From Arenicola marina (lineage: Eukaryota > Annelida > Polychaeta > Arenicolidae): DNA of 64,000 nucleotides. The translations under genes and the position numbers were made by a program. The notes under the pieces are model-generated. The model ran no database searches and was not told the DNA's origin. It worked only from the letters and a program-made list of their open reading frames with translations. Numbering within the stretch: position 1 is the stretch's first letter; every line of letters begins with the position of its first letter. This document shows, one piece after another, positions 24,701-37,084 of the stretch. The stretch spans positions 24,899,143 to 24,963,142 of the forward strand of contig OZ025265.1 in the NCBI GenBank assembly GCA_964019135.1, read 5' to 3'.

Positions 24701-27397
24701 ACATAGCACGGCGCCTAGCAGAGACATAACAAGGCGCCTAGCATACACATAATAAGGCGCCTAGCGGAGACATAACACAGCGCCTAGCGGAGACATAACA
24801 CGGCGCTTAATGGAGACATAACACGGCGATCAGCGGAGATATAACACGGCGCCTAGCGGAGACATAACACGGCGCCCAGCGGAGACATAACACGGCGTCT
24901 AGCAGAGACATAACATGGCGCCCAGCCGAGACATAACACGGCGCCTAGCGGAGACATAACACGGTGCCTAGCGAAGACATAACACGGCGCCCAGCGGAAA
25001 CATAACACGGCGCCTAGCGAAGACATAGCACGGCGCCCAGCGGAGACATAACATGGCGCCTAGTGGAGACATAACACGGCGCTCAGCGGAGGCATAACAT
25101 GGCGCCTAGCGAAGACATAACACGGCGCCCAGCGGAGACATAACACGGCGCCTAGCGAAGACATAACACGGCGCCCAGCGGACACATAACACGGCGCCTA
25201 GTGAAGACATAACACGGCGCCTAGCGGAGACATAACACGGCGCCCATCGGAGACATAACATGGCACCTAGTGGAGACATAACACGGCGCCCAGCGGAGAC
25301 ATAACACGGCGCCTAGCGGAGACATAACACGGCGCCCAGCGGAGACATAACACGGTGCCTAGCGGAGACAAAACACGGCGCCCAGCGGAGACATAACATG
25401 GCGCCTAGCGGAGACATAACACGGCGCCCAGCGGAGACATAACACGGCGCCCAGCGGAGACATAACATGGCGCCTAGTGGAGACATAACACGGCGCCCAG
25501 CAGAGACATAAAACGGCGCCTAGCGGAGACATAACACGGCGCCTAGTGGAGACATAACACGGCACCCAGCGGAGACATAACATGGCGCCTAGCGGAGACA
25601 TAACATGGCGCCTAGCAAAGACATAACACGGCGCCCAGCGGAGACATAACACGGCGCCTAGCGAAGACATAACACGGCGCCCAGCGGAGACATAACACGG
25701 CGCCTAGTAGAGACATAACACGGCGCTCAGCGGAGGCATAACATGGCGCCTAGCGGAGACATAACACGGCGCACAGCGGAAACATAACACGGTGCCTAGC
25801 GGAGACATAACAAGGCGCCTATCGGAGATATAACACGGCGCCCAGCGAGATATAACACGGCGCCTGGTGGAGACATAACATAGCGCCAAAGCGGAGACAT
25901 AACACGGCGCCCAGCGAGACATAACACGGCGCCTAGCAGACACATAATAAGGCGCCTGGCGGAGACATAACATAGCGCCTAGCGGAGACATAACGCGGCG
26001 CCCAGCGAGACATAACACGGCGCTTAGCAGAGACAAAACAAGGCGCCTAGCAGGCACATAATAAGGCGCCTAGCGGAGACATAACACAGCGCCTAGCAGA
26101 GACATAACACGGCGATCAGCGAAGACATAACACGGCGCCTAGCGGAGACATAACACGGCGCCCAGCGGAAACATAACACGGCGCCCAGCGAGACATAGCA
26201 CGGCGCCTAGCAGAGACATAACAAGGCGCCTAGCAGACACATAATAAGGCGCCTAGCGGAGACATAACACAGCGCCTAGCGGAGACATAACACGGCGCTT
26301 AATGGAGACATAACACGGCGATCAGCGGAGATATAACACGGCGCCTAGCGGAGACATAACACGGCGCCCAGCGGAGACATAACACGGCGTCTAGCAGAGA
26401 CATAACATGGCGCCCAGCCGAGACATAACACGGCGCCTAGCGGAGACATAACACGGTGCCTAGCGAAGACATAACACGGCGCCCAGCGGAAACATAACAC
26501 GGCGCCTAGCGAAGACATAGCACGGCGCCCAGCGGAGACATAACATGGCGCCTAGTGGAGACATAACACGGCGCTCAGCGGAGGCATAACATGGCGCCTA
26601 GCGAAGACATAACACGGCGCCCAGCGGAGACATAACACGGCGCCTAGCGAAGACATAACACGGCGCCCAGCGGACACATAACACGGCGCCTAGTGAAGAC
26701 ATAACACGGCGCCTAGCGGAGACATAACACGGCGCCCATCGGAGACATAACATGGCACCTAGTGGAGACATAACACGGCGCCCAGCGGAGACATAACACG
26801 GCGCCTAGCGGAGACATAACACGGCGCCCAGCGGAGACATAACACGGTGCCTAGCGGAGACATAACACGGCGCCCAGCGGAGACATAACATGGCGCCTAG
26901 TGAAGACATAACACGGCGCCCAGCAGAGACATAACACAGCGCCTAGCGGAGACATAACACGGCGATCAGCGGAGACATAACACGGCGCCTAGTGGAGACA
27001 TAACACGGCACCCAGCGGAGACATAACATGGCGCCCAGCGAGACATAACACGGCGCCTGGCGGAGACATAACAAGACGCCTAGCAGACACATAATAAGGC
27101 GCCGTGTTATATCTCCGCTAGGCGCCTTGTTATGTCTCCGCTAGGTGCATTGTGATGTCTCCGCTAGGCGGCGTGTCATGTCTCCGCTAGACGCCGTGTT
27201 ATGCCTCCGCTAGGCGCCGTGTCATTTCTCCGCTAGGCGCCGTGTTATGTGTCTGCTAGGCGCCTTATTATGTGTCTCCTAGGCGCCGTGTTATGTTTCC
27301 GCTAGGCGCCGTGTTATGTCTCCGCTGGGCACCTTGTTATGTCTCCGCTAGGCGCCGTGTTATGTCTCGGCTGGGCACCTTGTTATGTCTCCGCTAG
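21755..27397. repeat. 23-bp minisatellite in intron 4, centre of the inverted duplication
   Basis: About 245 units with AGCGGAGACATAACACGG then CGCCT; the unit contains the palindrome GGCGCC. On the plus strand the array reads in one orientation from 21755 to 27103, then flips at 27104 and runs inverted to 27397. The inverted part mirrors variant units at about 21804-22129 (for example CCTAGGAGACA, AAATGACACGG, ACATCACAA), locating the duplication junction. A block of about 1.49 kb is duplicated in tandem (features near 23867 and 24212 recur at 25359 and 25704). Open frames such as [13 protein letters not shown] are products of the repeat. Confidence 0.96.
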
Positions 27398-30016
27398 GCA
27401 CATTGAGTAGTATTTTCTGTAATAAATATGCAATGAATATTTTGCCATAAATTATCACTAATTTGACTGTCCTTCAAGAATCGTGATTCGTGACAGAAGC
27501 GGTCGAATAACGTAGCGCCACCTAGCTTGACTTGTCTTATATCTAATGTTAGGTAGGATATATTCGCAACGACTGTCTCATGTAGTCGACGGCACAAAGC
27601 ACGGAACCCAAGGTTCTGATCACCCTAATCAGTCGCCCTCTGCATCTAGACACTATTATGTAACTACTTAATTATGCGATCCTGTAGACACCATCCGCTC
27701 GTTGAAATTAAACCTGCCACCAACTCCACTGTTCACTAAGGCCAAGAGTTCCATTCCTTTCACATCTTACCATATTTATTTAGTTCACGCTGATCACATC
27801 CGGCGAGAAGAGCGACGGATGTGACGTCACAATGACATCGCTGTCGTCATCCCCGGGCTCTGTGAGGTCCCAATGGGACGGCGGACAGGATGTGGACCCG
27901 GAGAAGACCCCGGCGTTGATTATATTCAGCAGCGGGACGACCGGTCTGCCCAAGGGAGTCGTCCTGTCTCACCGTAACGTGGTGGCCGCTCTCTGCGCCA
28001 TCGAGGGCCTGGTGTCTCGAGGAACCCCCGCCATCAATGTGTTCCCCATGTACCACGCCGGCGGCTTGCGGGCAGATTACTTGCCGAAAATTATAGTGGG
28101 AACGACTCAGGTCATATACCCAAGATTTGATTTTGAACAATTCTTGAAGGCGACGGAAATTTAAGGTAGGTATTACGCATGTGTTATGTCAAATAAAATA
28201 GTCACGTAGTCGATAAAATAAAAGGTCACTCACATTAAATCAGCTTGCCATGCCCCCCCCCCCCTCCCCCCCCCCAACTCCCCCCCCCCCTTCCTTATAT
28301 TCTCCTCACACTCTTCTCCTCTTTTTATGTGCCCCAAACAGCCAAAAGAAATTGTGGCGCCACCACCGGTCGTTGTTCTGCTGGCCAAGTCCTCATTGGT
28401 TGATAAGTATGACGTCAGCAGTGTGCGTAAAGTGACCACGGGTGGTGCGCCGACCAAACAGGAAGTGGAAGAAGAGTGTCGGGCAAGACTCGGAAACCCG
28501 GCCATCTGTCAAAGTCAGGATCATTAAATTGAATTTTCACCTACAAATATACAAAGCGACGTCTTTGGAATGCATACTTTTGGCCTTCGTAGTTACACAA
28601 GTATGATTTAAACACATACGTTGGCGACGAATGAACCTCAAATGCAATGGTTTCTATACTTTCTTGTGTCAAACAAATGTATTATGATGCATGGATCTCA
28701 CACTTCATCATGTTATTATTTAAATGGACATGCAGATTCACGGGAAAATAATAACAAGAATAGCCGCATAAACATATGATATACAACCGCTACCTAGATG
28801 TTTGGTGTTACTTTTATTTGTACGACGAAGAAAAACGTTCCAGTGCGACATGTAATCGGTGGCGGGAGCCGACAGGCTGATGACGTGGGGGCCGGGAAAC
28901 TAAAGGCCGGCTGCAATGCAGCTTTGACCAGGAACTGATCCCCTTTTCACCCCCCCCCCCACCCCTCCCTCTCCCCTCACCCTCATCGATCCCTCTCCCC
29001 GCTACCACCGCTAGCTGGAATCTTCACGATTTATGATAACCCTGAACCATGTGGTGTTTACGTTCGCAGTCTACGGTATGTCGGAGGCCACTTGTACTGT
29101 CACGGCGAAGAGGAATGAAGACGGACACCGGAAGCCTGCCAGCGTGGGAACTGTCCTGCCGGGGAGTGAAGCAAAGGTCAGCGCCACGTACTGCGTCATT
29201 GCAGATCAGATATTTCGCCTCAAATCTGCAAATAAAGGCAAAGGATTCGATTAATTGTCACCCGTAAAAGTTGAACCTGACATTTTCTCGAATACCATCG
29301 TCCCCTTAGTATCTTATGACACATTTCCAGTATGCAGTCTCCAATTAGTGGGTTAATCCGCAGTGTTATGATGAATATATTCAGTTTCAATGAATTGGTG
29401 CAGTAACACATACCACATATAAAATAATAGCGTTACGGGTTTACTCGGACTGAGGCATAGATCTGTGACTTGCAGGTCATCGACTCGGCCACCGGCGAGA
29501 TGATGGGACCGGAAGAACACGGCGAGATCTGTCTTCGCGGGCCCAAACCATGATGGGATACCTCAACAAACCGGAAGCCACGGCCGCCATGGTGGACAGG
29601 GACGGCTGGATCCACACTGGTAGGTCGGGATTGACGCCTTATTAACAGATTGTATGACGATGAGCGGTGAGGGGGGATTGCTAGAAGGTACATATGCATG
29701 TAAACAATGGTTCCGATTTTCTATGCTGAAAGAAATACACAATTACTTCGGGTTTCATGCTGGCAGAAAAGCAATGACAGTAAAAAAAAGACAAAATCGA
29801 AATATAGTAATCGTTTATTTCTTGATGTTCTAATTCCAACGAAGTGGTCTTCCCATAATGGCTCTGATTTACCATCGGTGTCATGACATCATCGTTAAGT
29901 TGAGACAAAGTTGTTGCAGTGTCGGTTCTTTCAGGCGATCTTGGGTGTTACGAAACGACGGTCACTTCTACGTGCTGGACAGGACCAAGGAACTCATCAA
30001 GTACAAGGCATATCAG

Positions 30017-30712
30017 GTGGGTATGATGTAGACAGGGACATCAGGTTGGTATGATGTAGACAGGGACATCAGGTGGGTATGATGTAGACAAGGACATCAG
30101 GTGGGTATGATGTAGACAGGGACATCAGGTGGGTATGATGTAGACAGGGACATCAGGTGGGTATGATGTAGACAGTGACCTCAGGTGGGTATGATGTGGA
30201 GAGGGACATCAGGTGGGTATGATGTAGACAGGGACATCAGGTGGGTATGATGTAGACAGTGACCTCAGGTGGGTATGATGTGGAGAGGGACATCAGGTGG
30301 GTATGATGTAGACAGGGACATCAGGTGGGTATGATGTAGACAGGGACATCAGGTGGGTATGATGTGGAGAGGGACATTAGGTGGGTATGATGTAGACAGT
30401 GACCTCAGGTGGGTATGATGTGGAGAGGGACATCAGGTGGGTATGATGTAGACAGGGACATCAGGTGGGTATGATGTAGACAGGGACATCAGGTGGGTAT
30501 GATGTAGACAAGGACATCAGGTGGGTATGATGTAGACAGGGACATCAGGTGGGTATGATGTAGACAGGGACATCAGGTGGGTATGATGTAGACAGGGACA
30601 TCAGGTGGGTATGATGTAGACAGGGACATCAGGTGGGTATGATGTAGACAGGGACATCAGGTGGGGTATGATGTAGACAGGAACGTCAGGTGGGTATGAT
30701 GTAGACAGGGAA
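30017..30712 (+). repeat. 28-bp minisatellite in intron 9 of copy 2, overlapping the 5' splice site
   Basis: About 25 units, same unit as in copies 1 and 3. The first unit starts at the exon 9 donor (TATCAG then GTGGGTATG). Variant blocks GACAGTGACCTCAGG and GTGGAGAGGGACAT alternate in a higher-order pattern at about 30170-30430, showing recent local duplication. Confidence 0.94.
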
Positions 30713-31974
30713 AGCACGTGGTTATCCCATAGTAGTGCCAATGAACATGAAGTATCAGGTTACTATCGTGTCACAGAGACACAAGCTGTCTGATGGTTAT
30801 GTTCTCAGAGACAACGAGTATCACACACGTTTCCTGTGGTAGAGCCGAAGGAATATACATGGTTACAGTATCGCTGGGACCATGGGTGTCACTGTGTTAC
30901 AACATTTAGGTTAAATCAGCTTGTTACAACATCGCAGAGACAGCGGAAATCATGCCGTTATCCTATAGGGGAGACAAGATATATACGGTTGTTATCTTAT
31001 CAGAGAGAGAGAGAGTGGATATTAGGTTGCCATGTTATCACAGGGACAAGATATTTGATGTACTTTTCACATGCGCCGTCTTAGATACTTTTTGTTATTT
31101 GAATCAAACTAAAACTATCGTGCTTATGGTTTATAATTCGTGGAGTAAAACAACCGTTTCAATATAAAACTGCGATATCACACAGAATACCAAAAGGATA
31201 TCATAACTCAGTCTAGGGTTGCTGGAGCGAACTTTGGCGCAACGAGACAGACGGTACATGTAATCAGGTGAACTATTCAGCATTTCTACGAAGAAACCAC
31301 AAAGAGAAGTTACCTTATTCAAACTATATGAAATAGAAATCTGGTATATATTTCTTAAACAAGGTGAAATGTCAAGATCCCTTAATTTTGCATGTGTCAC
31401 TGAACGCAAAATGCACTGAAAAGAATGTCAAACACTATTCCAATGATACTTCCTCATACAAGAGATGTTTTGAGGATACAAGCTTCGTCAAGCGTATTCT
31501 TCGTATAAATGTAGCAACGTTTGATCGTATTGTAATTTGGAGATGCATGCATAATCTCGTAACCTTGTAGATAAGAAAGGGACGAATTTTTTTCTCTGTC
31601 CCTGCCCCTTCGATCCCTTTTCCTGTCAGATTTTGATTCAAACTTTCGTTGCCTTGTGGCCATTCTGTTTTCACTGCTGTGTGTGTACACGCTGCGCAGA
31701 ACTTGGTGCAGTGCTTGTTTTCGGTAAATGACGCTAGAGAACAGGCGCGCCGAGGATTTTGAAAGCCCGGTCGCCAACTTTTGTCTCAGGTTTTTCAAGT
31801 CAAACTTGCTCACAGAGTGATGCCGCATCGGATACAGTAAGGGGATCCAGTTTGTGCAATTTTCACCGAAAGTGGTGCCCATATTGAAATGGTCAGTTTC
31901 ACAGTTTATTGTTTATTTGTATGCATGTGCCGTTACCTGTTGCGGGTGAAACGGGAATAAAAGAAAATAACACG

Positions 31975-32200
31975 ATTTACGCAGTAAATCAGTTTAATGA
32001 TGCCGCGAGATCCATCATAACGTTTTGCGTACAAGGTTCTTTGTCAACCCCCAGCCTCCGTCACGTGACTCATTCGAGGCCATGTGACCACACAGACACA
32101 GACGAGTGCGTCCGATCGCTATCTTGCTGCGGGACGGTCACAACACTTCACAATTAAATTTCGCTCGTTTTCCCACCGTCCATCCCCATCGCCGCCGTTC
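31975..32200 (+). repeat. dispersed repeat inside intron 9 of copy 2, inverted partner at 38550-38790
   Basis: Shared landmarks with the partner (inverted): GTAAATCAGTTTAATGATGC, GATCCATCATAACGTT, CCTCCGTCACGTGACTC, GGCCATGTGACCACACAGAC and ATCCCCATCGCCGCC. The segment is not in the equivalent intron of copy 1, so it was inserted after the duplication or lost from copy 1. No coding capacity; family unknown. Confidence 0.7.
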
Positions 32201-33244
32201 TGCCTTCTGGTCAGTTTCTTTTTTATTTGTACATAACCTCACCATTTTGTATTAGGCGTGTTGGTGGTGTCTCCTGCCCCACCTTTGGTGCAAACACACG
32301 CATTATAGGTCTCATGCCGGCAGCAATTGCTTTGCACAGTCGCTGATACGTCAGGTCAGGTTGCTCACGCGCGTACCGATGCCGGCTGGTCATTACATAT
32401 TCTTGGGTTATTAATTAACCCCATGTTTCAACCTTACCATGCAGGCGTTTGTTGTTTGCCCCAAACATAGCCGCGAGTCCGCCGAGTGTGTCAAGGGGAC
32501 CTTCATAAATAAAAACTGCTGGTCTGGTGGTTATAATATATTATAAAAAAATGATATCTTCGCTAGGTAGCGCCAGCCGAGCTGGAAGCCGTTATCCTCG
32601 AACACCCGGATGTAGCTGACGTGGGTGTGATCGGCGTCCCAGACAAGATGGCGGGCGAGCTGCCCCGGGCCTACGTGGTCAGACAGCCAGGGAGCAAGGT
32701 CACGGAGAAGGACATTGAACAACATGTCGCAGGTACGTATTCCCTCAACAGCGTTAGAAAGAGAAATGTTAACTGTTATTTTGTGTCAATTTAATATAAT
32801 ATTAGTATTTCATTTTCACTTATTCCGTTGCCGTGACAATGTATCAGTGCAATAATTGCTCATTATTTCCCAACAATTCGCTTATTGACCAATGCGGAGT
32901 TTTCTCGGGTACCACGTGACCCAGTTATCTGTGTGTGAGTATTTAAAGAAGCTATTACAACAATATGTAGACATGAGACCTGGCGGAGACGAATGAATCA
33001 ATCTTCTGATTGTCGCAGAATCACAGATTAGCATCGAGGATTGTCCTTAGCAAACTGACGAACATGACGAAGACCATAATTTTAAGATAATGTAGTTGTT
33101 GCCATCGGTAAGTCGAAAAAGAAAATTGGTCGAGCATTAAACTTTATAACAATCCGAGGTCCAATGCAAGGACCGAGCACTGAGCTAATCGGCGTCACAA
33201 TGGAGAGGGGCAAGGGGTATTTCCGTTCCTCGGGAATGGGCTTT

Positions 33245-33345
33245 TTATTTCACGGTGAACTGGAAATGAGTAAAATAATTCTTCGTGAACTGGGAATGAG
33301 GAAAATAATTCTTCGTGAACTGGGAATTGGGAATCAGCCGAACGC
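33245..33345 (+). repeat. short 30-bp tandem repeat in intron 10 of copy 2
   Basis: Three units with GTGAACTGGGAATGAG and AAAATAATTCTTC. Related single fragments continue to about 33510 (GTGATCTGGGAA). Gives a spurious open frame with the repeated peptide KIILRELG. Confidence 0.75.
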
Positions 33346-34281
33346 CGTGCTCAAGGATATTCATTAATCGAGAACTGGGAATTTTAATATTAAATAACCG
33401 TGTATTGGGAAATCGTCAATTTGGTATCATGTATCCTCCCTTCCATTGTATGCGGTGGGGTTCTCCTTTAAATTCATCGTGACCGGGGAATAAAAAAGTT
33501 TATTCTTCGTGATCTGGGAACACGACCCCCTCACCCCCCCTCCTCACAATGGCCAGTTGCCCAGAATCGTAAACTGTAACAGTCTAAGATTTACTCCTTA
33601 ATTGCAACTTGTTTAATAATAACATCGTTTTTTTTGTATTTAGATAAAGTGTCGCATTACAAGAAGCTGAGAGGAGGGGTGGTCTTCATTGAAGCCATCC
33701 CCAAGCTTGCCAGCGGTAAAATTCTTCGAAGGGATCTCCGTCACCGAGCAAAGCGAGAGGCAACTACTTGATGTACAAAACTCATGCTGCGGGGAACAAC
33801 TGGAATCCACGTGTGAGCATTGCAGACACACCATTACAGTGAAGACAATACCACATATGGTCCAGCATACATATGTCATCCGCTTGAAAGACGTTCTAAA
33901 CGCTTTAATGCATGCGTTTAATATCCATTTTTGTTTGTTTAAAACCTTTCATTGTGTATCAAGAAAAGTTTAGACCTTCATGTAAGGATCTTCGCTGCAC
34001 GTTGGCACTGACAGTTATCAATAAACTATCTATCTATATTACCAGAAAGTATCATTTCATTTCATTTATCTTCTGCAACTGTGATTAGTAAAACACGAAA
34101 ACTAACAAAGAAAAGTATCAACACTTGCACTGTTTCGTTTGTATCACCTATAGGACAAGAGATAGAGAACACAGGCGCCCACTGGCGAGCTCCAGTGCTA
34201 CTAAGAGAAAGTACTGTTGCCGCCTAGTGGCCGCCCGTGTTATCCGTCACGAACCTGAGCGATAATATAGGAATGGCAACA

Positions 34282-34625
34282 TGTCTAGTAGACTAAGAAG
34301 CCGACGTATTACCAGTGCAGTAAAGCGACAGGGTCGTCTAATAGACAGAAAGGCAAGGAAGTTCCTCTGGTACTTAAATAAGCTAAAAACGTTTGAAACT
34401 ATTGATGGTCGCCCGATTATTGATTTGGCCTACCTTGCTAATCTACATATATTGTGAGCAGTTTTACGTTCTTTTCCAAGTATGTGTGAAAAGAAAACTA
34501 ACCGTGAAAAAGTTAATAGTTTGTTAGAAATCGACCACGTCAAACATATGATAAAAAAAGTTTATGTCGCCGCTTGTTTAGAAAGATACGCATGTCAATA
34601 TATAGACACCCCCCAGTTGGCATAG
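34282..34625 (+). other. unrecognised basic open stretch, decayed
   Basis: A Lys/Arg-rich reading of about 110 residues begins at an ATG at 34282 (MSSRLRSRRITSAVKRQG) and is not continuously open. I do not recognise it. Composition and surroundings (relic exons, LINE fragments) suggest a fragment of a mobile or captured gene rather than an active host gene. Confidence 0.3.
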
Positions 34626-34995
34626 AAACTTTTTATCCGTGAATTGAATTGATTAACTTGTGATGTTTTGCATCGACCTGTGTCTTAGTGTAATAATCAT
34701 GGGAAAAACAAAAAAAGGTACTTGCTCAGTAAAAGGTGTAGCATAACGTTCAGCCCTTGTAAGTATCAAACTGTTGAATTTTATGGCAACGCCATGGGTG
34801 CTATGCTGTCATATAACATTTTTACCAAATTATGGACAATTGACAGATAGTCTGTTGCTCATAATAAAAACAGATTTAGGTGACCGTACTTTTTTTTAAC
34901 TGAAGAAGGAAATATTGAGCCAACTATGTGTCAATTGTGAAGCATTTCTGATGGAATTTAATATCTGGCATGAAGCTAGCCCTTGCCCTTAAGCT

Positions 34996-35080
34996 TGTCT
35001 CCGGGTCAGCGAACATAAACTTAGGCTTGTTTTCTTGGAACTCACAGAAAATAAATGTCTTATTTCACCTGAATGATGAT
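34996..35080 (-). pseudogene. relic of exon 4, acyl-CoA synthetase copy 4
   Basis: Diverged copy of copy 3 exon 4 (48019-48131) in the same orientation. Matching landmarks on the plus strand are CTCCGGGTC, AACTTAGGCTTGTT, GGAACTC and CATTT/CACCTGAATGATGATA around the former acceptor. Only about the first 75 bp of the exon are recognisable and the frame is lost. Together with 37085-37262 it shows a fourth gene copy once lay here. Confidence 0.75.
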
Positions 35081-35385
35081 AAAATATAATATATTGCATT
35101 AAACTGAGGGAGAAAATGTTAGCTGGAGTAATTATGGTAAATCAGGATCATGAAGCTAGGTGCATTTCAGCAAAAAATCAGCATTCGTATGAATCTATAA
35201 GACGATGAAGGTTCGATTAACAGCATTCCCAACAATGGGGAGACTATTCTTAAGAAAATGAGTCGATTGAAATTGGTTGCGAAAAGATTTACATCGGCAA
35301 AATTTTAAAAAGGGAAAAGGGTGTGTGACTTTGTGTACCATACAATGTTAGCCTCAATTGAAGTAACCATTCAAAGTGAAAAAAA

Positions 35386-35613
35386 ATGGTGTCAAATATA
35401 CAGTACAATTATGTCGGAGCAAGGCTGGGGCAAGTGTTAACAAAATGCACCATAGACAAAGGTTTGCGATCCTTTCAATATAAATTAGTTACCAGAGCGT
35501 TGCCGACTAACAGATGTTTATACATCTGTAAACTGTGGGATTCAAAGACGTGCTCCTCCTGTCGCAATAGCGTAGAAACAATAGAACAGATGTTCTGGGA
35601 TTGCACCAAATAA
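35386..35613 (+). mobile_element. LINE ORF2 C-terminal fragment (zinc-binding tail)
   Basis: 75-residue open frame containing FQYKLVTRALPTNRCLY and CSSCRNSVETIEQMFWDC. This matches the tail domain after reverse transcriptase in L1/Tx1-type ORF2 proteins (two Cys, then E-x2-E-Q-MFW-x-C). No upstream RT is attached here; an isolated 3' fragment. Confidence 0.8.
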
Positions 35614-35740
35614 AGTTCACCATGAAAAATCATATCATTCTTTTAGCAAAGAAATATATTTACGATTGTAGATGCAGGGCAAAAGTATATGTATTTCGCA
35701 ATATTTTGTAAAATAATTCTTAAATATTATACGCTCGAAC

Positions 35741-36015
35741 TCGAACTCGGCGTAGATGAATGAATGAATAGAGGAGCCAGGGAAGTTAACTTCTGTCTGC
35801 GGGAACTCGGCGTAGATGAATGAATGAATAGAGGGGCCAGGGAAGTAGGCTTCTGTCTCGGCGTAGATGAATGAATGAATAGAGGAGCCAGGGAAGTCAA
35901 CTTCTGTCTGCGGGAACTCGGCGTAGATGAATGAATGAATAGATGAGCCAGGGAAGTAAGCTTCTGTCTCGGCGTAGATGAATGAATGAATAGAGGAGCC
36001 AGGGATGTAAAATTC
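35741..36015. repeat. minisatellite with internal AATG microsatellite, five units of 47-60 bp
   Basis: Units contain GGCGTAGATGAATGAATGAA and TAGAGGAGCCAGGGAAGT, alternating between forms with and without TGCGGGAACTC. Spurious minus-strand frame repeats IHSFIYAE. Confidence 0.9.
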
Positions 36016-37084
36016 TGTCTGTGGTCCGGTACACAAAATCGGTGCCTGGTAATCTCATCAAAGCAAATGCCACTTGGTATCTATGTAATGCGCCAAGGGC
36101 CGTATTCATAAACGCCACTTACGCTACGCCACTAGACTCGGTGTCACCGTGGAAAATATTGATTCATTGGCACAAACAGTTCCGGAAGTTATCAATGTCT
36201 TCACATCTATGAAGATAACAGTATCCAATACATAGGCCTATGCATAAATCTACATTAAATAATATTTAAATGTAAAATTAGGGGAATATATGATAATCTA
36301 TATGGTAATACCGGGAACCTTGTGAGATATTAATTTAGTAACTTTCTGCCACAATGTTAAAAAGTCATTAAATATTTCAGACTTGTACAGCATGTCACTG
36401 GATTATGCTGTAACATAATAAGCTAAAAACAATGAGTGGTCACCGAGACCAATTTATCTTAGAAATCCCCAACTTGTTGGGTTATCTTGGTACGCAAAGT
36501 TACTCTTCAAGTACATTGTTCCAGGAATCTGGCCTACTGGACAACTAATTCCATTCCATCCGTATTGCGTCTACGATGTATGTCACTATCAGATAATCAA
36601 TGACTGCTATGGCCATGGCATTTGTAGCTACCTGCCCACGGCACTAGCTCCACACGCAAGCTCGCAAAACGATTTAGGTTCCAGCCACAATATCTCGCCT
36701 TATGTACTCATTTCATTCATTTGCCAGATGTTCATATGCTGACATGCATAAAGTTCATTGCAAGCCTTTGATTAATGCAGATGTTTCTCTGACACGGGGG
36801 AAACAACGCCGAGAGGTATTGCAACGTACGCTAGTTCTAGTCTGGTTCCCAGGCACTAACTTCGCTCATCAGTATATGAGTACGGGCGGCGGTACCAGCT
36901 TACGCTAGTTCTAATGTTTCGCCAGGGAGCGCTTTTGTATTAAGCGCGAATTGTCTTCAGGAAAGTGCTAAAAGTGAAGAGGATTTCTTAATCATGAGCA
37001 CCACCACAGAGAGCTGGTGAGGCTAAGACAAAAATGCAATTTTCGTGCGTAACTTACGAGGGGATTATGACTTACACCCAGCGC
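36016..37084. other. non-coding stretch, nothing recognised
   Basis: Lies between the relic exons 4 and 3 of copy 4 and is probably its old intron with later insertions. The tract GCGTAGGAACT-like CTAGTTCTAGTCTGGTTCCC near 36830 and again partially near 36900 (ACGCTAGTTCTA) is a short local repeat. No exon. Confidence 0.5.

Larger units (their letters stand above)
27784..33771 (+). pseudogene. acyl-CoA synthetase (4CL-like), copy 2: exons 5-11, frame broken
   Basis: Plus-strand exons: 5 = 27784-28165, 6 = 28342-28513, 7 = 29070-29176, 8 = 29476-29619, 9 = 29935-30016, 10 = 32567-32732, 11 = 33644-33771. Compared with copies 1 and 3, exon 5 is 2 bp short near its 3' end (giving a TAA), exon 8 is 1 bp short at the GPQTMMG motif, and exon 9 is 1 bp short at CYDND. 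The other four exons keep length, phase and splice sites; exon 11 ends KREATT and [13 protein letters not shown] and ASGKILRR are intact. No 5' exons. This is the inverted partner of copy 1. Three independent small deletions make a functional product very unlikely unless they are sequencing errors. Confidence 0.9.

Noticed and set aside
21755-27397. CRISPR-like array
   Set aside because: Units are contiguous 23-mers without unique spacers, in an animal intron.
21198-27783. Shared bidirectional promoter for copies 1 and 2
   Set aside because: The copies begin at exon 5 and the sequence between is intron 4 with its minisatellite, so no promoter is expected and none was seen.
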